A stretch of 64,000 nt of DNA from Aciduricibacillus chroicocephali (GTDB lineage Bacteria > Bacillota > Bacilli > Bacillales > Amphibacillaceae), in assembly GCF_030762805.1 (NCBI RefSeq), contig NZ_CP129113.1, forward strand, positions 634,001-698,000, in the 5' to 3' direction. Below are positions 17,371 through 26,815 of the stretch, piece by piece. The translations under genes were made by a program, and so were the position numbers. The notes under the pieces were generated by a model. The model was not told the DNA's origin. It saw only the letters and a program-made list of their open reading frames with translations, and did not search any database. Within the stretch, counting starts at the first letter, position 1. Each line of letters begins with the position of its first letter.

Positions 17371-18822
17371 ATGAAAACACATCAGCTTTATATTAATGGA
17401 GAGTATACAGATTCGACTGGCAATGAGTGGTTGGAAATTGCGAATCCTGCAACGGAAGAAATCATTGCGAAGGCACCTAGAGGAACGAAGGAGGATGTCG
17501 ATAAAGCAGTAAAAGCTGCTTTTGATGCTCAACGAGAGTGGGAATTGACGCCTAATATTGATAGAGGCAAAATTGTCCGGAGGCTTGGTGATGTCATTCA
17601 GGAGAAGCGGGATACGTTTGTAAAACTGTTACAAGAAGAGCAGGGGAAAAACCATGAACTTGCTCAAGGGGAGGTTCATCTTGCGATAGATTACTTCCAT
17701 TATATGTCCGAGTGGGCAAGGCGTATTGAAGGGGAAATTGTCCCGAGTGACAGACCGAATGAGAATATCTATATTTACAAGAAGCCGATTGGGGTCGTAG
17801 GTGGAATCGTTCCCTGGAACTTCCCGGTATTCATTCTTGCTCGCAAAGTCGCGACTGCACTTGTAGCCGGTTGTACTATCGTGTTGAAACCGAGTCAGAA
17901 GACACCGAATACTACAATGGAATTCACCAAAATTATTGATAGTATGGATGACATCCCTAAAGGTGTCTACAATGTCGTGACAGGTACGGGTTCTGAAGTT
18001 GGCAATGCACTTGCCGAGCATGAACATATCGGAATCATTTCCATGACCGGTAGCATAGCGGCGGGAACGAAGGTAATGGAAGCTGCTGCGAAAACAATTA
18101 CGAAAGTAAATCTTGAGCTTGGTGGTAAAGCACCAGCTATTATTACAAAAAATGCTGACCTTGATCTTGCAGCAGAGAATGTGGCTATTTCCCGGCTTGC
18201 TAATAATGGACAGGCATGTACAAATGCGGAACGTGTGTATGTGCATGAAGAAGTAGCTGAGCCATTTACAAATAAACTAAAAGAAATTTTTGAAGCGAAG
18301 AAAATTGGTGATCCTTCCAAAGATGAAAATGCAGATGTCGGTCCGCTGATCAGTTGCGATCGTTTGGAAAAGGTGGAAGAGGCGGTCAAAAAGGCAGTGG
18401 AAGAAGGTGCGGAAATTGTGACAGGTGGTGAAAGAGCCGATTTGCCAAGAGGCTATTTTTACAAGCCGACAATTTTAAAAAATGCACAGCATGGTTCCAG
18501 TATTATGAAGGACGAGATATTCGGACCGGTCATTCCAATTTCGACTTTCAAAACACTTGATGAAGCAATTGAGAAAGGGAATGATACAGAGTATGGCCTG
18601 TCCTCATCTGTTTACACAGAAGATATAAATGAGGCAATGCGTGTAATCAATGAGTTGAAGTTCGGTGAGACATATGTGAACAGGGAGAATTTCGAAGCAG
18701 TTCAAGGTTATCATGCGGGAATGCGCAAGTCAGGTCTTGGAGGCGCAGACGGAAAACATGGACTTGAAGATTTTCTCGTAACACAAGTCGTCTATATGCA
18801 ATATAAGAATGAAAAGAAATAG
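17371..18822 (+). CDS. aldA: Aldehyde dehydrogenase, lactaldehyde/glycolaldehyde type
   Basis: An NAD-dependent aldehyde dehydrogenase of 483 residues. Catalytic Cys is in GQACTN (about 282) and the general base Glu in LELGGKAP (about 249). Several stretches read like E. coli AldA (lactaldehyde/glycolaldehyde dehydrogenase): YMSEWARRIEGEI, PWNFPVFI, VNRENFEAVQGYHAG and the GGADGKHGL tail. Substrate assignment is therefore plausible but not proven. ATG 17371 has AAAGGAGG seven bases upstream; the longer frame from 17311 overlaps the pbuG terminator region. A single gene with no clear terminator of its own; the hairpin at 18833 serves the convergent carrier gene better. Confidence 0.85.
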   Translation: MKTHQLYINGEYTDSTGNEWLEIANPATEEIIAKAPRGTKEDVDKAVKAAFDAQREWELTPNIDRGKIVRRLGDVIQEKRDTFVKLLQEEQGKNHELAQGEVHLAIDYFHYMSEWARRIEGEIVPSDRPNENIYIYKKPIGVVGGIVPWNFPVFILARKVATALVAGCTIVLKPSQKTPNTTMEFTKIIDSMDDIPKGVYNVVTGTGSEVGNALAEHEHIGIISMTGSIAAGTKVMEAAAKTITKVNLELGGKAPAIITKNADLDLAAENVAISRLANNGQACTNAERVYVHEEVAEPFTNKLKEIFEAKKIGDPSKDENADVGPLISCDRLEKVEEAVKKAVEEGAEIVTGGERADLPRGYFYKPTILKNAQHGSSIMKDEIFGPVIPISTFKTLDEAIEKGNDTEYGLSSSVYTEDINEAMRVINELKFGETYVNRENFEAVQGYHAGMRKSGLGGADGKHGLEDFLVTQVVYMQYKNEKK

Positions 18823-18832
18823 TTAATAGAAA

Positions 18833-18868
18833 AGGCCCCCTCAAGGAACAATTTCCTCAAGGGGGCCT
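18833..18868 (-). terminator. Terminator of the AGCS carrier gene
   Basis: AGGCCCCC and GGGGGCCT form the outer stem and AGGAA/TTCCT the inner one. On the minus strand TTTTC follows, so it mainly ends the carrier transcript; on the plus strand an A-rich run follows. Confidence 0.7.
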
Positions 18869-18876
18869 AAAAACTG

Positions 18877-20292
18877 TTATTCGACAGCTTCTATCTTTTC
18901 ATCTTCTTCATAGAAAAGGACGGTTTTTTTATCTTTTGTTTTTCTCTTAAATACCCGATTTATATAATCCTGGGTTATATCGCGTACTTCTTTGTTTAAG
19001 AGCAATAAAGGTACAATGTTGATAATCGTAATTGCGGCAAGCAAAAGGTCTAAGAATTTCCAGATGAGTTGCAGACCACCGATTGCACCGATAAATATAG
19101 CTGCAAGATAGACGAAACGGCTAAATTTGGCAGGGCGTAATCCAAACAGATATTCAACTTGTTTCTCTCCGTAAAAAACAAGTACGAGCACTGTAGTGAT
19201 CACGAAGAGGAATAGGAAAATGGCGACAAAGACACTTCCATAAAAATCCCCAAACACTGTTGATAACGCATGGTCTACCATACTGGATGATTCTTTGGCA
19301 TTTACTTTCGTCCAAGCGCCAGTCGTAAGTACGGCAAGCCCAGATAATGAGCAAATGACGATTGTATCAATAAATACGCTTAGGACGCCCCACATCGCTT
19401 GTTTTGTTGGATGATCGGTCTGCGCAGCCGCATGTGCAAAAGGTGCGGTTCCCATGCCGGCTTCATTGGAATAAAGCCCGCGTGCAAGACCCCACCTCAA
19501 TCCTTGTGCGACTGCTGCCCCGGCAAAACCGCCCGTTGCAGAAATTGGTGTAAAGGCATGCGTGAAGATAAGAGCAAATGTCTCTGGAAGTTTATCAAAA
19601 TGTATAATGATGACAGCAACCGTTGCTGCGATATAAGTAAGAATCATGAAAGGGACAAGCTTATCACTTACTTTACCAATACGTTTAATACCGCCGAGTG
19701 CGATGATGCCGACAATGATCACAAGGACGATGCCGAGGATAATTGAGTTCCAGTTAAATGCACTTTTTAGCTGAGTTGTGATGGAGTTGGACTGGACCAT
19801 GATACTTGCGAAAATCTCTAACATTAGGAAGAAAGAAAATGCCCAAGCAAGCGGTTTCCAGCCAAGACCTTTTTTAATATAATACATCGGGCCGCCAACC
19901 CATTCTCCTTCTTTGTTCTTTTCACGATATTTCATACCTAGAATGATTTCTGAGTATTTTGTTGCCATACCAAGAAGTGCAACAATCCACATCCAGAAGA
20001 GAGCTCCTGGGCCGCCAAGTGCGATTGCGAGTGCAACACCAACAATATTCGTAGCACCAGCTGTCGTTCCAAGTGTTGAAGCGAATGCTTGAAACGGTGT
20101 AATGGTTCCTTTTTTATTATTTTTCTTGAACATCTGTCCGATTGTCATTTTCAAAATGTGAGGGAAGTAATGGAATTGGAAAAACTTTAAACGAAATGTG
20201 TAAAGTAGACCGGTGAAGATCAGCAATACGGAAACAATGTAAGTCATGGTAAAATCAGATAAAGACCCAACTGCATTTGTAAATGCATTCAT
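18877..20292 (-). CDS. Sodium:amino acid symporter, AGCS family
   Basis: A 471-residue secondary carrier of the alanine-or-glycine:cation symporter family, with about 11 hydrophobic segments. Family motifs are LGTTAGATNIVGVALAI, WVGGPMYYIKKGLG and RGLYSNEAGMGTAPFAHAAA. Members import alanine, glycine or glutamine with sodium (B. subtilis AlsT and GlnT are relatives), and the substrate cannot be decided here. The C-terminus is charged and acidic (YEEDEKIEAVE). It is monocistronic, convergent to aldA, and shares the hairpin at 18833. Confidence 0.9.
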   Translation of the reverse strand: MNAFTNAVGSLSDFTMTYIVSVLLIFTGLLYTFRLKFFQFHYFPHILKMTIGQMFKKNNKKGTITPFQAFASTLGTTAGATNIVGVALAIALGGPGALFWMWIVALLGMATKYSEIILGMKYREKNKEGEWVGGPMYYIKKGLGWKPLAWAFSFFLMLEIFASIMVQSNSITTQLKSAFNWNSIILGIVLVIIVGIIALGGIKRIGKVSDKLVPFMILTYIAATVAVIIIHFDKLPETFALIFTHAFTPISATGGFAGAAVAQGLRWGLARGLYSNEAGMGTAPFAHAAAQTDHPTKQAMWGVLSVFIDTIVICSLSGLAVLTTGAWTKVNAKESSSMVDHALSTVFGDFYGSVFVAIFLFLFVITTVLVLVFYGEKQVEYLFGLRPAKFSRFVYLAAIFIGAIGGLQLIWKFLDLLLAAITIINIVPLLLLNKEVRDITQDYINRVFKRKTKDKKTVLFYEEDEKIEAVE

Positions 20293-20390
20293 TAAATTTC
20301 AGCTCCTGTCGTGGCTTCTCTGTTTCAGTTCCCCGGTAGGCAGGTTGCTTAAACTGAAGTAAGAATATTCAGTACCTAGGGAGTGACTTA

Positions 20391-20810
20391 ATGCGGAATA
20401 TTATATTTAAAGGAACTATAGCTGGAATAGCTGGTGGACTTATACTTGGTTTCTTCCTAAAGTGGATGGAAGCATTGACCGGCGTGCGCGTTTATACATT
20501 GCTGCTAAATGTCGATTATATTCCAATCATCAATTTTAAAGAGACGGGTGACTTTTTACTCCATCTACTTGTATCTGTTCCACTTGCTATTGTGCTGCTA
20601 TGGATTGTTAGAAAGAAAGGTTGGGAAAAAGGCGTCGTATGTAAAATGGTCGTGGCAAGCATTATAGTCGGTGTTCTTCTTTATCCACTAACATTGCTGT
20701 CTGAACGGACACCTTCAATTAGTTCAATACAAGCTATTGTGCTTTGGCTAATTGGCCATGGAATATATGGAATGGTACTCGGACTTTTCTATAAGAACGA
20801 AATAGAATAG
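20391..20810 (+). CDS. Unknown four-helix membrane protein
   Basis: 139 residues with four hydrophobic stretches (about 7-25, 50-75, 82-103 and 115-133) and few polar positions. AGGGAGTG lies seven bases before ATG 20391. The stop is 11 bases from the dipeptidase start, so the two are probably co-transcribed. I do not recognise a family; it resembles small conserved membrane proteins of Bacillaceae in general composition only. Confidence 0.7.
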   Translation: MRNIIFKGTIAGIAGGLILGFFLKWMEALTGVRVYTLLLNVDYIPIINFKETGDFLLHLLVSVPLAIVLLWIVRKKGWEKGVVCKMVVASIIVGVLLYPLTLLSERTPSISSIQAIVLWLIGHGIYGMVLGLFYKNEIE

Positions 20811-20821
20811 GAAGTGTTTAT

Positions 20822-21760
20822 ATGTATTTGATAGATTGGCATTGTGATGCTTTATCCAAACTCGCTGCTGGAAAGGGTAAACTTGACTTCCGGAACGCTC
20901 CAGCTATTGATGCGAATTTGGAAAGATTGAAGAGAGGCGGCGTAAAAGTTCAGTGTTTCGCTGTTTTTATAGATCCGGAAGTACCGGTTGAATTGAAGTA
21001 TGAAGCAGCTCTTGAGCAGATCAGTTATTTTCATAGAGAGGTTATTGGTAACAACCCAGATGTGAAGCAAATACTGAATTGGAACGACTTTTTTAGCTTA
21101 CAAGATGGGGAGATTGGTGCCATGCTTACGCTTGAAGGTGCTGATCCAATCGGGAATGATCTTGGCAGGCTGGAAATCTTTTATCAGCTTGGTGTTCGCT
21201 CGATTGGTCTGACATGGAATCATGCGAATCTTTGTGCCGATGGAGCGGGTGAGCCGCGAGGGGCTGGTCTCACAGCGTATGGCAGAGATATGATTGAACA
21301 AATGAACAGAAGAAAAATGCTGGCAGATGTATCTCATTTGTCAGAACAAGCTTTTTGGGATGTAATGAGTGCAGCTGAATATCCATTTGCAAGCCATTCG
21401 AACGCTCGTGCACTTTGCGATCATCCACGTAATTTGAGTGATGATCAGGTTATAGCACTCTTTGAAAAGGGCGGGATGGTTCACGTTGTCTTTTATCCGG
21501 AATTCATACAAGGCAGAGAAGAAGCAGAGATAGGAGATTTGATTCGTCATATCGATCATCTCGTCTCGTTAGGTGGTCTTGATAAAATTGGTTTCGGTTC
21601 AGATTTTGACGGGATTGATTATCATGTTAACAATCTTGAACATGCTGGAAAATATGAGAATCTGATTAATGAATTGCTAAAGAAGTATTCATATAACGAG
21701 GTATTAGGATTTGCCGGTAGGAATTTCTACGATTTTTGTGTGCGTAAAGGGTTGCTTTAG
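20822..21760 (+). CDS. Membrane dipeptidase, renal dipeptidase (M19) family
   Basis: A zinc-dependent dipeptidase of 312 residues. The binuclear zinc ligands are visible: His and Asp in DWHCD (near residue 6), the bridging Glu in LTLEGADP (about 107), and His in ADVSHLS and ASHSNARAL. The family Asp is in GFGSDFDG (about 260). Despite the family name there is no signal peptide or membrane anchor, so it should be cytoplasmic. It likely cleaves dipeptides, including ones with D-residues, inferred from family behaviour. GGAAGTG precedes the ATG. Confidence 0.9.
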   Translation: MYLIDWHCDALSKLAAGKGKLDFRNAPAIDANLERLKRGGVKVQCFAVFIDPEVPVELKYEAALEQISYFHREVIGNNPDVKQILNWNDFFSLQDGEIGAMLTLEGADPIGNDLGRLEIFYQLGVRSIGLTWNHANLCADGAGEPRGAGLTAYGRDMIEQMNRRKMLADVSHLSEQAFWDVMSAAEYPFASHSNARALCDHPRNLSDDQVIALFEKGGMVHVVFYPEFIQGREEAEIGDLIRHIDHLVSLGGLDKIGFGSDFDGIDYHVNNLEHAGKYENLINELLKKYSYNEVLGFAGRNFYDFCVRKGLL

Positions 21761-21830
21761 TTAGAACAATTCAGCAAAGTCGCGCTTATTTCGTTATAAT
21801 AATGGAAGCATTTAGTAACAGGAGGGCATT

Positions 21831-22232
21831 ATGAAAAAGGATATATACGTTGTCGGAGCGGTCATTAAACGGGATGGGAAAATTCTTTGTGCTCAGCGTG
21901 GAAGTACAAAAACACTGGCACACAAATGGGAATTCCCTGGTGGGAAAATTGAAACAGGTGAGACTCCAAAAGAAGCCCTTGTACGGGAACTGAGAGAAGA
22001 GATGCTCTGTGACATAGAGGTCGGTGAGCAAGTTGATCATACGGTTTATGAATATGATTTTGGAATTGTCCACCTAACTACTTTCTTATGTGAAATTACG
22101 AATGGTGAGCCAGAACTTACTGAACATGCAGCAATTAAGTGGCTTCCACCTGAAGAGATCTCCTCACTCGATTGGGCGCCTGCTGATATCCCTGCAATTG
22201 AAGTTTTATCACAAATGGCAGGAAGAATTTAA
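21831..22232 (+). CDS. Nudix hydrolase, MutT-like nucleoside triphosphate pyrophosphohydrolase
   Basis: 133 residues. It starts with VVGAVIKRDGKILCAQR and carries the Nudix box from GGKIETGE to RELREEM (about residues 37-58), with all metal-binding Glu residues. The last Gly of the consensus box is replaced by Leu (REEMLCD). The W-x-F-P-G-G-K-I-E pattern is that of MutT/NudG enzymes, which remove oxidised or modified (d)NTPs. TATAAT at 21795 and an AGGAGG site precede it. It has its own terminator, so the helicase gene after it is separate. Confidence 0.88.
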   Translation: MKKDIYVVGAVIKRDGKILCAQRGSTKTLAHKWEFPGGKIETGETPKEALVRELREEMLCDIEVGEQVDHTVYEYDFGIVHLTTFLCEITNGEPELTEHAAIKWLPPEEISSLDWAPADIPAIEVLSQMAGRI

Positions 22233-22244
22233 TAAAAAAGCTAG

Positions 22245-22279
22245 AAAACCATCCGATTCGGGTGGTTTTTCTGCTTTTT
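22245..22279 (+). terminator. Terminator of the Nudix gene
   Basis: AAAACCATCC and GGGTGGTTTT pair around GATTC, followed by TTCTGCTTTTTG. Confidence 0.82.
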
Positions 22280-22343
22280 GTTGATCATGGTAATAATTGT
22301 TAGTAGAATTGCCTTAACTTCCTGGAAGAGAGACGGTGATTGA

Positions 22344-25217
22344 ATGGACCAATTCATAGAGAAGCTAAAGGAAAATCTGAATCATGGCTTTATTGATAGG
22401 AATCGTTATACTCACGGAAAATATGAGCCGCGTTTGTTAGTTAATAATGAGAAGAAGGGCGAATCTGTTCTTCTCCCTATATTGGAAGAATTGCAGACTT
22501 GCCGTAGTTTCTTATTTTCTGTTGCATTTATTACGGAGAGTGGCCTCGCTACGTTAAAAACGCAATTGTTAGAGCTCGCAGAGAAAGGAATTCATGGGCG
22601 TATATTAACATCAACTTATTTATCTTTTAACAAGCCCAAAGTATTTAAGGAACTCTTAAAATTAGAAAATGCAGAAGTTAGATTAACAGACTTGGAAGGT
22701 TTTCATTCTAAAGGCTATATTTTTGAACAAGATCGTTTCTATACTTTAATTGTAGGTAGTTCAAATTTAAGTGCCCATGCTTTAAAAGTTCATCATGAAT
22801 GGAATGTGAAACTGACTACTCATGAAAATGGAGATATTGTGCATCATTTTCGCGATCAGTTTGAGGAAGTGTGGTCAGATGCAAAGCCGCTTACCGAAAG
22901 TTGGATTCACGCTTATGAAGAGATTTACGAGGAACAGCAGCCTATGCAAGTGCGTGAATTTCCAACAGACTACAATACGGCAAAACGAGCAATTGAAATT
23001 GAGCCAAATAAAATGCAAGAAGTTGCTTTGAAAGAAATTGCCGCTGTACGTGAAGCGGGCCACAAGAAAGGGTTAATTATTTCAGCCACTGGAACGGGGA
23101 AAACATATCTTTCAGCATTTGACGTAAGGAGCTATAGACCGAAACGTATGCTGTTCATTGTTCATCGCGAACAGATTTTAAATAAAGCAAAGGATGATTA
23201 TCAAAAAGTACTAGGAGGACCGGACCGTGATTATGGAATTTTATCTGGGTCCAGTAGAGAAACCGATGCCAAGTATGTATTTGCTACGATCCAAACACTT
23301 ACTAAAGAATCGACGTTAGCACTTTTTAGTAAGGAAGCGTTTGATTATATATTAATCGATGAGGTGCATAAAGCGGGTGCAGCATCTTATCAGCGAGTAA
23401 TAGATTATTTTACACCGGCATTTTTAATGGGGATGACAGCAACACCTGAGCGAACAGATGATTTTAATATTTATGAGCTTTTTGACTACAACATCGCGTA
23501 CGAAATTCGTCTGCAAGAAGCATTAGAAGAAGATATGCTGGCACCATTTCATTATTTTGGTGTAACGGATCTTGATTTTGCTGGTGAAACGACTGAGGAT
23601 GCAACGGTTCTAGCAAGGCTTGTAACAGAGGAAAGAGTAAATCATCTTATTGAAAAGCTTAACTATTACGGTTATGCAGGAGAGACATTACATGGTTTAA
23701 TGTTCTGCAGCCGCAAAGAGGAAGCAATCCGTCTATCAAAAGCTTTGAATGAAAAGGGACTGCGGACTGCTCCTTTAACTGGAGATCATTCGCAACTAGA
23801 ACGGGAACAATGTGTAAATCAGCTTGAAAGCGGACTTCTTGATTATATTCTGACTGTAGATATTTTTAATGAAGGTATCGACATTCCATGTGTGAATCAA
23901 GTCGTTATGCTGCGACAGACTCAATCCAGTATTATCTTTATCCAACAGTTAGGCCGGGGTTTACGAAAGAATCCAGGAAAAGACTATGTGACGGTTATCG
24001 ATTTCATTGGCAATTATAAAACAAACTATTTAATTCCAGTTGCTTTGGCTGGAGATAACTCTCAGAATAAGGACAATATTCGCCGGCATACGCAGGACAC
24101 GAGCTTTATAAAAGGCGTCTCTACCATTAACTTTGAGCCGATTGCGAAGAAACGTATCTTTGAATCAATCAGTTCAAGTAATTTGACAGACCTGCGTATT
24201 CTTAGAGAAGCCTATCAAAATTTAAAAAATCGTCTCGGTCTTACCCCACAGCTGATCGACTTCATTGATCAACATTCAATCGATCCACTCGTTATTACGG
24301 ATAAGTATGGGAACTACTATCAATTCCTATTAAAAGTAGAGAGTGAATTGCCGGCTCTAACTGAGTATGAAGAGCAAGTTTTGACGATGTTATCAACTGA
24401 GGTGCTGAATGGAAAGAGGAAACATGAAATTGTTTTATTACAAGTATTATTAAATCAAGGACCGGTGAGTAAGAGAGATTTAGTCGATAAACTTGAGGAA
24501 GTGAATTGCCGTACCGATGAAGGTACGATTAAATCAATGGAGCGTGTACTAGATTTGACATTCTTTAAACAGTCAGATCAGAAGAAGTACGGAAACTTGC
24601 CGATTGTTACTTTTAACCAGGATACCTATACATGGAACGAGCGATTGCAAGAAAGGCTTTATGAAAACCCATATTTCTATAAACACGTTCAAGATTTGAT
24701 TGATACTGCTGAGAGAAAAAGTGGTAAATACAACTGTAGTCAAGAGTTGTCTTTGCATGAAAAGTATTCTCGTAAAGATGTCTGCAAGCTATTGAATTGG
24801 GAGCAGGATGAGAGTTCTACAATGTATGGTTATAAGCCGAAACATGGAACATGTCCAATTTTCATTACGTATCATAAACATGAAGATACTGAGTCTAGCA
24901 TTAACTATGAAGATGAGCTTCTGTCACCATCTACTCTTAAGTGGTTTACGAGGAGTAATCGGACTATTAATTCAGGAGAAGTACAAAAGATCATTCATGC
25001 TGAACAAGAAGGATATGATATTCATATTTTCGTGAAAAAAGACGATGATGAAGGCCGAGATTTCTATTACTTGGGAAGGGCTCTTCCGGATAGTCAAAGT
25101 GTTAAGCAAGAAGAGATGAACGATAAAAAGGGGAAACAGCTTCCTGTTGTTACGATGAATATGATGATGGAAAAACCTGTAGAGCACAAATTGTATCATT
25201 ATTTAATTGAAGCGTAA
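22344..25217 (+). CDS. PLD-nuclease / SF2 helicase fusion with DUF3427-type C-terminus
   Basis: 957 residues. The N-terminal phospholipase-D-like nuclease domain (about 40-185) has one HKD motif: HSKGYIF, then GSSNLS. The superfamily 2 helicase core has Walker A SATGTGKT (about 250), DEVH box LIDEVHK (about 339), MGMTATPER (about 364) and motif VI QQLGRGLRK (about 535). The last 300 residues match the DUF3427 arrangement as I know it. Such HKD-nuclease helicases (COG3886 plus COG1061) occur often in defence islands, and a solo anti-phage or DNA-repair role is an inference. It is monocistronic, AT-richer than its housekeeping neighbours, and no methylase or restriction gene is near. Confidence 0.88.
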   Translation: MDQFIEKLKENLNHGFIDRNRYTHGKYEPRLLVNNEKKGESVLLPILEELQTCRSFLFSVAFITESGLATLKTQLLELAEKGIHGRILTSTYLSFNKPKVFKELLKLENAEVRLTDLEGFHSKGYIFEQDRFYTLIVGSSNLSAHALKVHHEWNVKLTTHENGDIVHHFRDQFEEVWSDAKPLTESWIHAYEEIYEEQQPMQVREFPTDYNTAKRAIEIEPNKMQEVALKEIAAVREAGHKKGLIISATGTGKTYLSAFDVRSYRPKRMLFIVHREQILNKAKDDYQKVLGGPDRDYGILSGSSRETDAKYVFATIQTLTKESTLALFSKEAFDYILIDEVHKAGAASYQRVIDYFTPAFLMGMTATPERTDDFNIYELFDYNIAYEIRLQEALEEDMLAPFHYFGVTDLDFAGETTEDATVLARLVTEERVNHLIEKLNYYGYAGETLHGLMFCSRKEEAIRLSKALNEKGLRTAPLTGDHSQLEREQCVNQLESGLLDYILTVDIFNEGIDIPCVNQVVMLRQTQSSIIFIQQLGRGLRKNPGKDYVTVIDFIGNYKTNYLIPVALAGDNSQNKDNIRRHTQDTSFIKGVSTINFEPIAKKRIFESISSSNLTDLRILREAYQNLKNRLGLTPQLIDFIDQHSIDPLVITDKYGNYYQFLLKVESELPALTEYEEQVLTMLSTEVLNGKRKHEIVLLQVLLNQGPVSKRDLVDKLEEVNCRTDEGTIKSMERVLDLTFFKQSDQKKYGNLPIVTFNQDTYTWNERLQERLYENPYFYKHVQDLIDTAERKSGKYNCSQELSLHEKYSRKDVCKLLNWEQDESSTMYGYKPKHGTCPIFITYHKHEDTESSINYEDELLSPSTLKWFTRSNRTINSGEVQKIIHAEQEGYDIHIFVKKDDDEGRDFYYLGRALPDSQSVKQEEMNDKKGKQLPVVTMNMMMEKPVEHKLYHYLIEA

Positions 25218-25248
25218 AAGGAGGGGGCGAGCAATGCCCTCTTCTTTT
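25216..25248 (+). terminator. Terminator of the helicase gene
   Basis: AAAAGGAGGGGGC pairs imperfectly with GCCCTCTTCTTTT, which supplies its own T tract. Confidence 0.65.
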
Positions 25249-25342
25249 GATGTGGATTTTTATATTCACTTTTAAACTTATATATAAAATTGACTTCTCT
25301 TCCTTATGTTAGACTATATAAAAAAGAGGGGGAGTGTAGCGA

Positions 25343-26047
25343 ATGGATGAACCATATGTACATGAACTTTTTTCCGGGAAGGTAAGGAAACTGGGTGATG
25401 ATCAGGCGGAAAATCCAATGGAACGTTCCTGGGAAACGGGAATGTTTAAAGAGACAGTTGAAGGAAAACATTATCTGACGTTCACTGGATTAAGCGGGGA
25501 TGAAGTAGCGGATACGAAAAATCATGGTGGTCCAGATAAAGCCATCTTCGCATATCCAATCGGTCATTATACATATTTTTCCAATAACGAAAATCTTAAA
25601 ATGCCAGTCGGCGGAATGGGAGAGAATCTCGCCGTATTGGAAATGGATGAACTTACCGTATGTATTGGAGACAAATATAAATTTGGAGAAGCGATTATCG
25701 AGGTTTCTCAGCCGCGGCAGCCTTGCTGGAAGCCAGCGAGAAGGTTTAAGAGAAAGGAACTCGCTTTAAAAATCCAGGAAAGCGGGAAAACGGGATGGTA
25801 CTTTCGTGTGCTGAAGGAAGGAAATGTTCATTCTAAAGTAGACCTTCATCTTATTGAAAGGCCATATCCCCAATGGTCAATTGCGGCATGTAATGATATG
25901 ATGCATCGGCAGAAAGACAATCTTGTATTAATCGATGAACTTGCCTCTTGCCCGCCGCTTGCTGATAGCTGGAAAAAAACACTGAACAAGCTGCTTCTCG
26001 GGAAGAGCTCATCAATCGCTCCGAGAGTTTATGGTCCAAATGCATAG
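25343..26047 (+). CDS. MOSC domain protein (YiiM/YflK-like)
   Basis: 234 residues with one MOSC domain, the C-terminal module of molybdenum-cofactor sulfurases. The family core is present: NHGGPDKAIFAYP (about 60-72), GGMGENLAV (about 91), the strand IGDKYKFGEA, and the conserved Cys in SQPRQPCWK (about 132). Stand-alone MOSC proteins of this kind in E. coli (YiiM) reduce N-hydroxylated base analogues using Moco; the same activity here is inference. GAGGGGGAG precedes ATG 25343. A TTGACT/TATATA pair at 25290-25320 is a weak promoter candidate. Confidence 0.87.
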   Translation: MDEPYVHELFSGKVRKLGDDQAENPMERSWETGMFKETVEGKHYLTFTGLSGDEVADTKNHGGPDKAIFAYPIGHYTYFSNNENLKMPVGGMGENLAVLEMDELTVCIGDKYKFGEAIIEVSQPRQPCWKPARRFKRKELALKIQESGKTGWYFRVLKEGNVHSKVDLHLIERPYPQWSIAACNDMMHRQKDNLVLIDELASCPPLADSWKKTLNKLLLGKSSSIAPRVYGPNA

Positions 26048-26050
26048 AAG

Positions 26051-26080
26051 AAACCCGCCGGAAGTACTCCGAACGGGTTT
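26051..26080. terminator. Bidirectional terminator between MOSC gene and msrA
   Basis: AAACCCG and CGGGTTT form the outer stem, with CCGGA/CTCCG inside; TTATT follows on the plus strand and TTCTTC on the minus. Confidence 0.7.
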
Positions 26081-26090
26081 TATTACATGA

Positions 26091-26624
26091 TTATTTTGTC
26101 CAGTGTTCATCAATGAATTCATCACGGCCTGATTTGGCACGGTCGGCTGAATAATGTTCTGGTTTCTTTCTATAGTAATCTTGATGTTCCGTTTCAGCTG
26201 GATAAAATTCGCTAGCCGGCAAAATTTCCGTAACGATCGGCTTTTTGAATTTACCCGAATTGGCGAGCTGCTCACGAGACTCCAAGGCTGCTGCTTGTTG
26301 GGCATTGGAATGGTAGAAGACTGCAGTTCGATACTGAGGTCCTCGGTCGTGGAACTGGCCATCCGGATCGGTTGGATCGACCTGTTGCCAATATAATTTC
26401 AAGATGAGGTTGTAGTCAATTTTTCGATTATCATATGTAATCTGAACAGCTTCATAATGTCCGGTTGTTCCTGTTTTAACCTGTTCATATGTTGGATTGT
26501 CTATATGGCCGCCTGTATAGCCGGAGATGACACTTTGGACACCATCCCATTGATCGAAAGGCTTAACCATGCACCAGAAGCAGCCACCTGCAAAAGTTGC
26601 CTTTTCAATATATTGGTTATTCAT
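26091..26624 (-). CDS. msrA: Peptide-methionine (S)-S-oxide reductase
   Basis: Repairs oxidised methionine. 177 residues from ATG 26624, which has GGGAGG upstream; the frame from 26639 would start inside the ribosome site. The active-site motif GCFWC is at residues 14-18, with the catalytic Cys first. [15 protein letters not shown] and TGHYEAVQI follow, all typical of MsrA. No msrB is fused or adjacent, which is unusual among Bacillaceae, where msrA and msrB often neighbour each other. Confidence 0.93.
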   Translation of the reverse strand: MNNQYIEKATFAGGCFWCMVKPFDQWDGVQSVISGYTGGHIDNPTYEQVKTGTTGHYEAVQITYDNRKIDYNLILKLYWQQVDPTDPDGQFHDRGPQYRTAVFYHSNAQQAAALESREQLANSGKFKKPIVTEILPASEFYPAETEHQDYYRKKPEHYSADRAKSGRDEFIDEHWTK

Positions 26625-26815
26625 TGTTTGTCCTCCCAAGATATATAATATTGTATGATGAAGCCATATCCTTTTCTATTTCGTGCAGAATGAATGGGAT
26701 TATATTCTATCTGAATAGGGAATGGAAAACCTATGGCATTATTCAATCTGCAGCTATCTTACCATGTTTTTGCCTAAAATCATTAATGAATAAGCTGCTG
26801 CAAGGAGGAAAAGCA

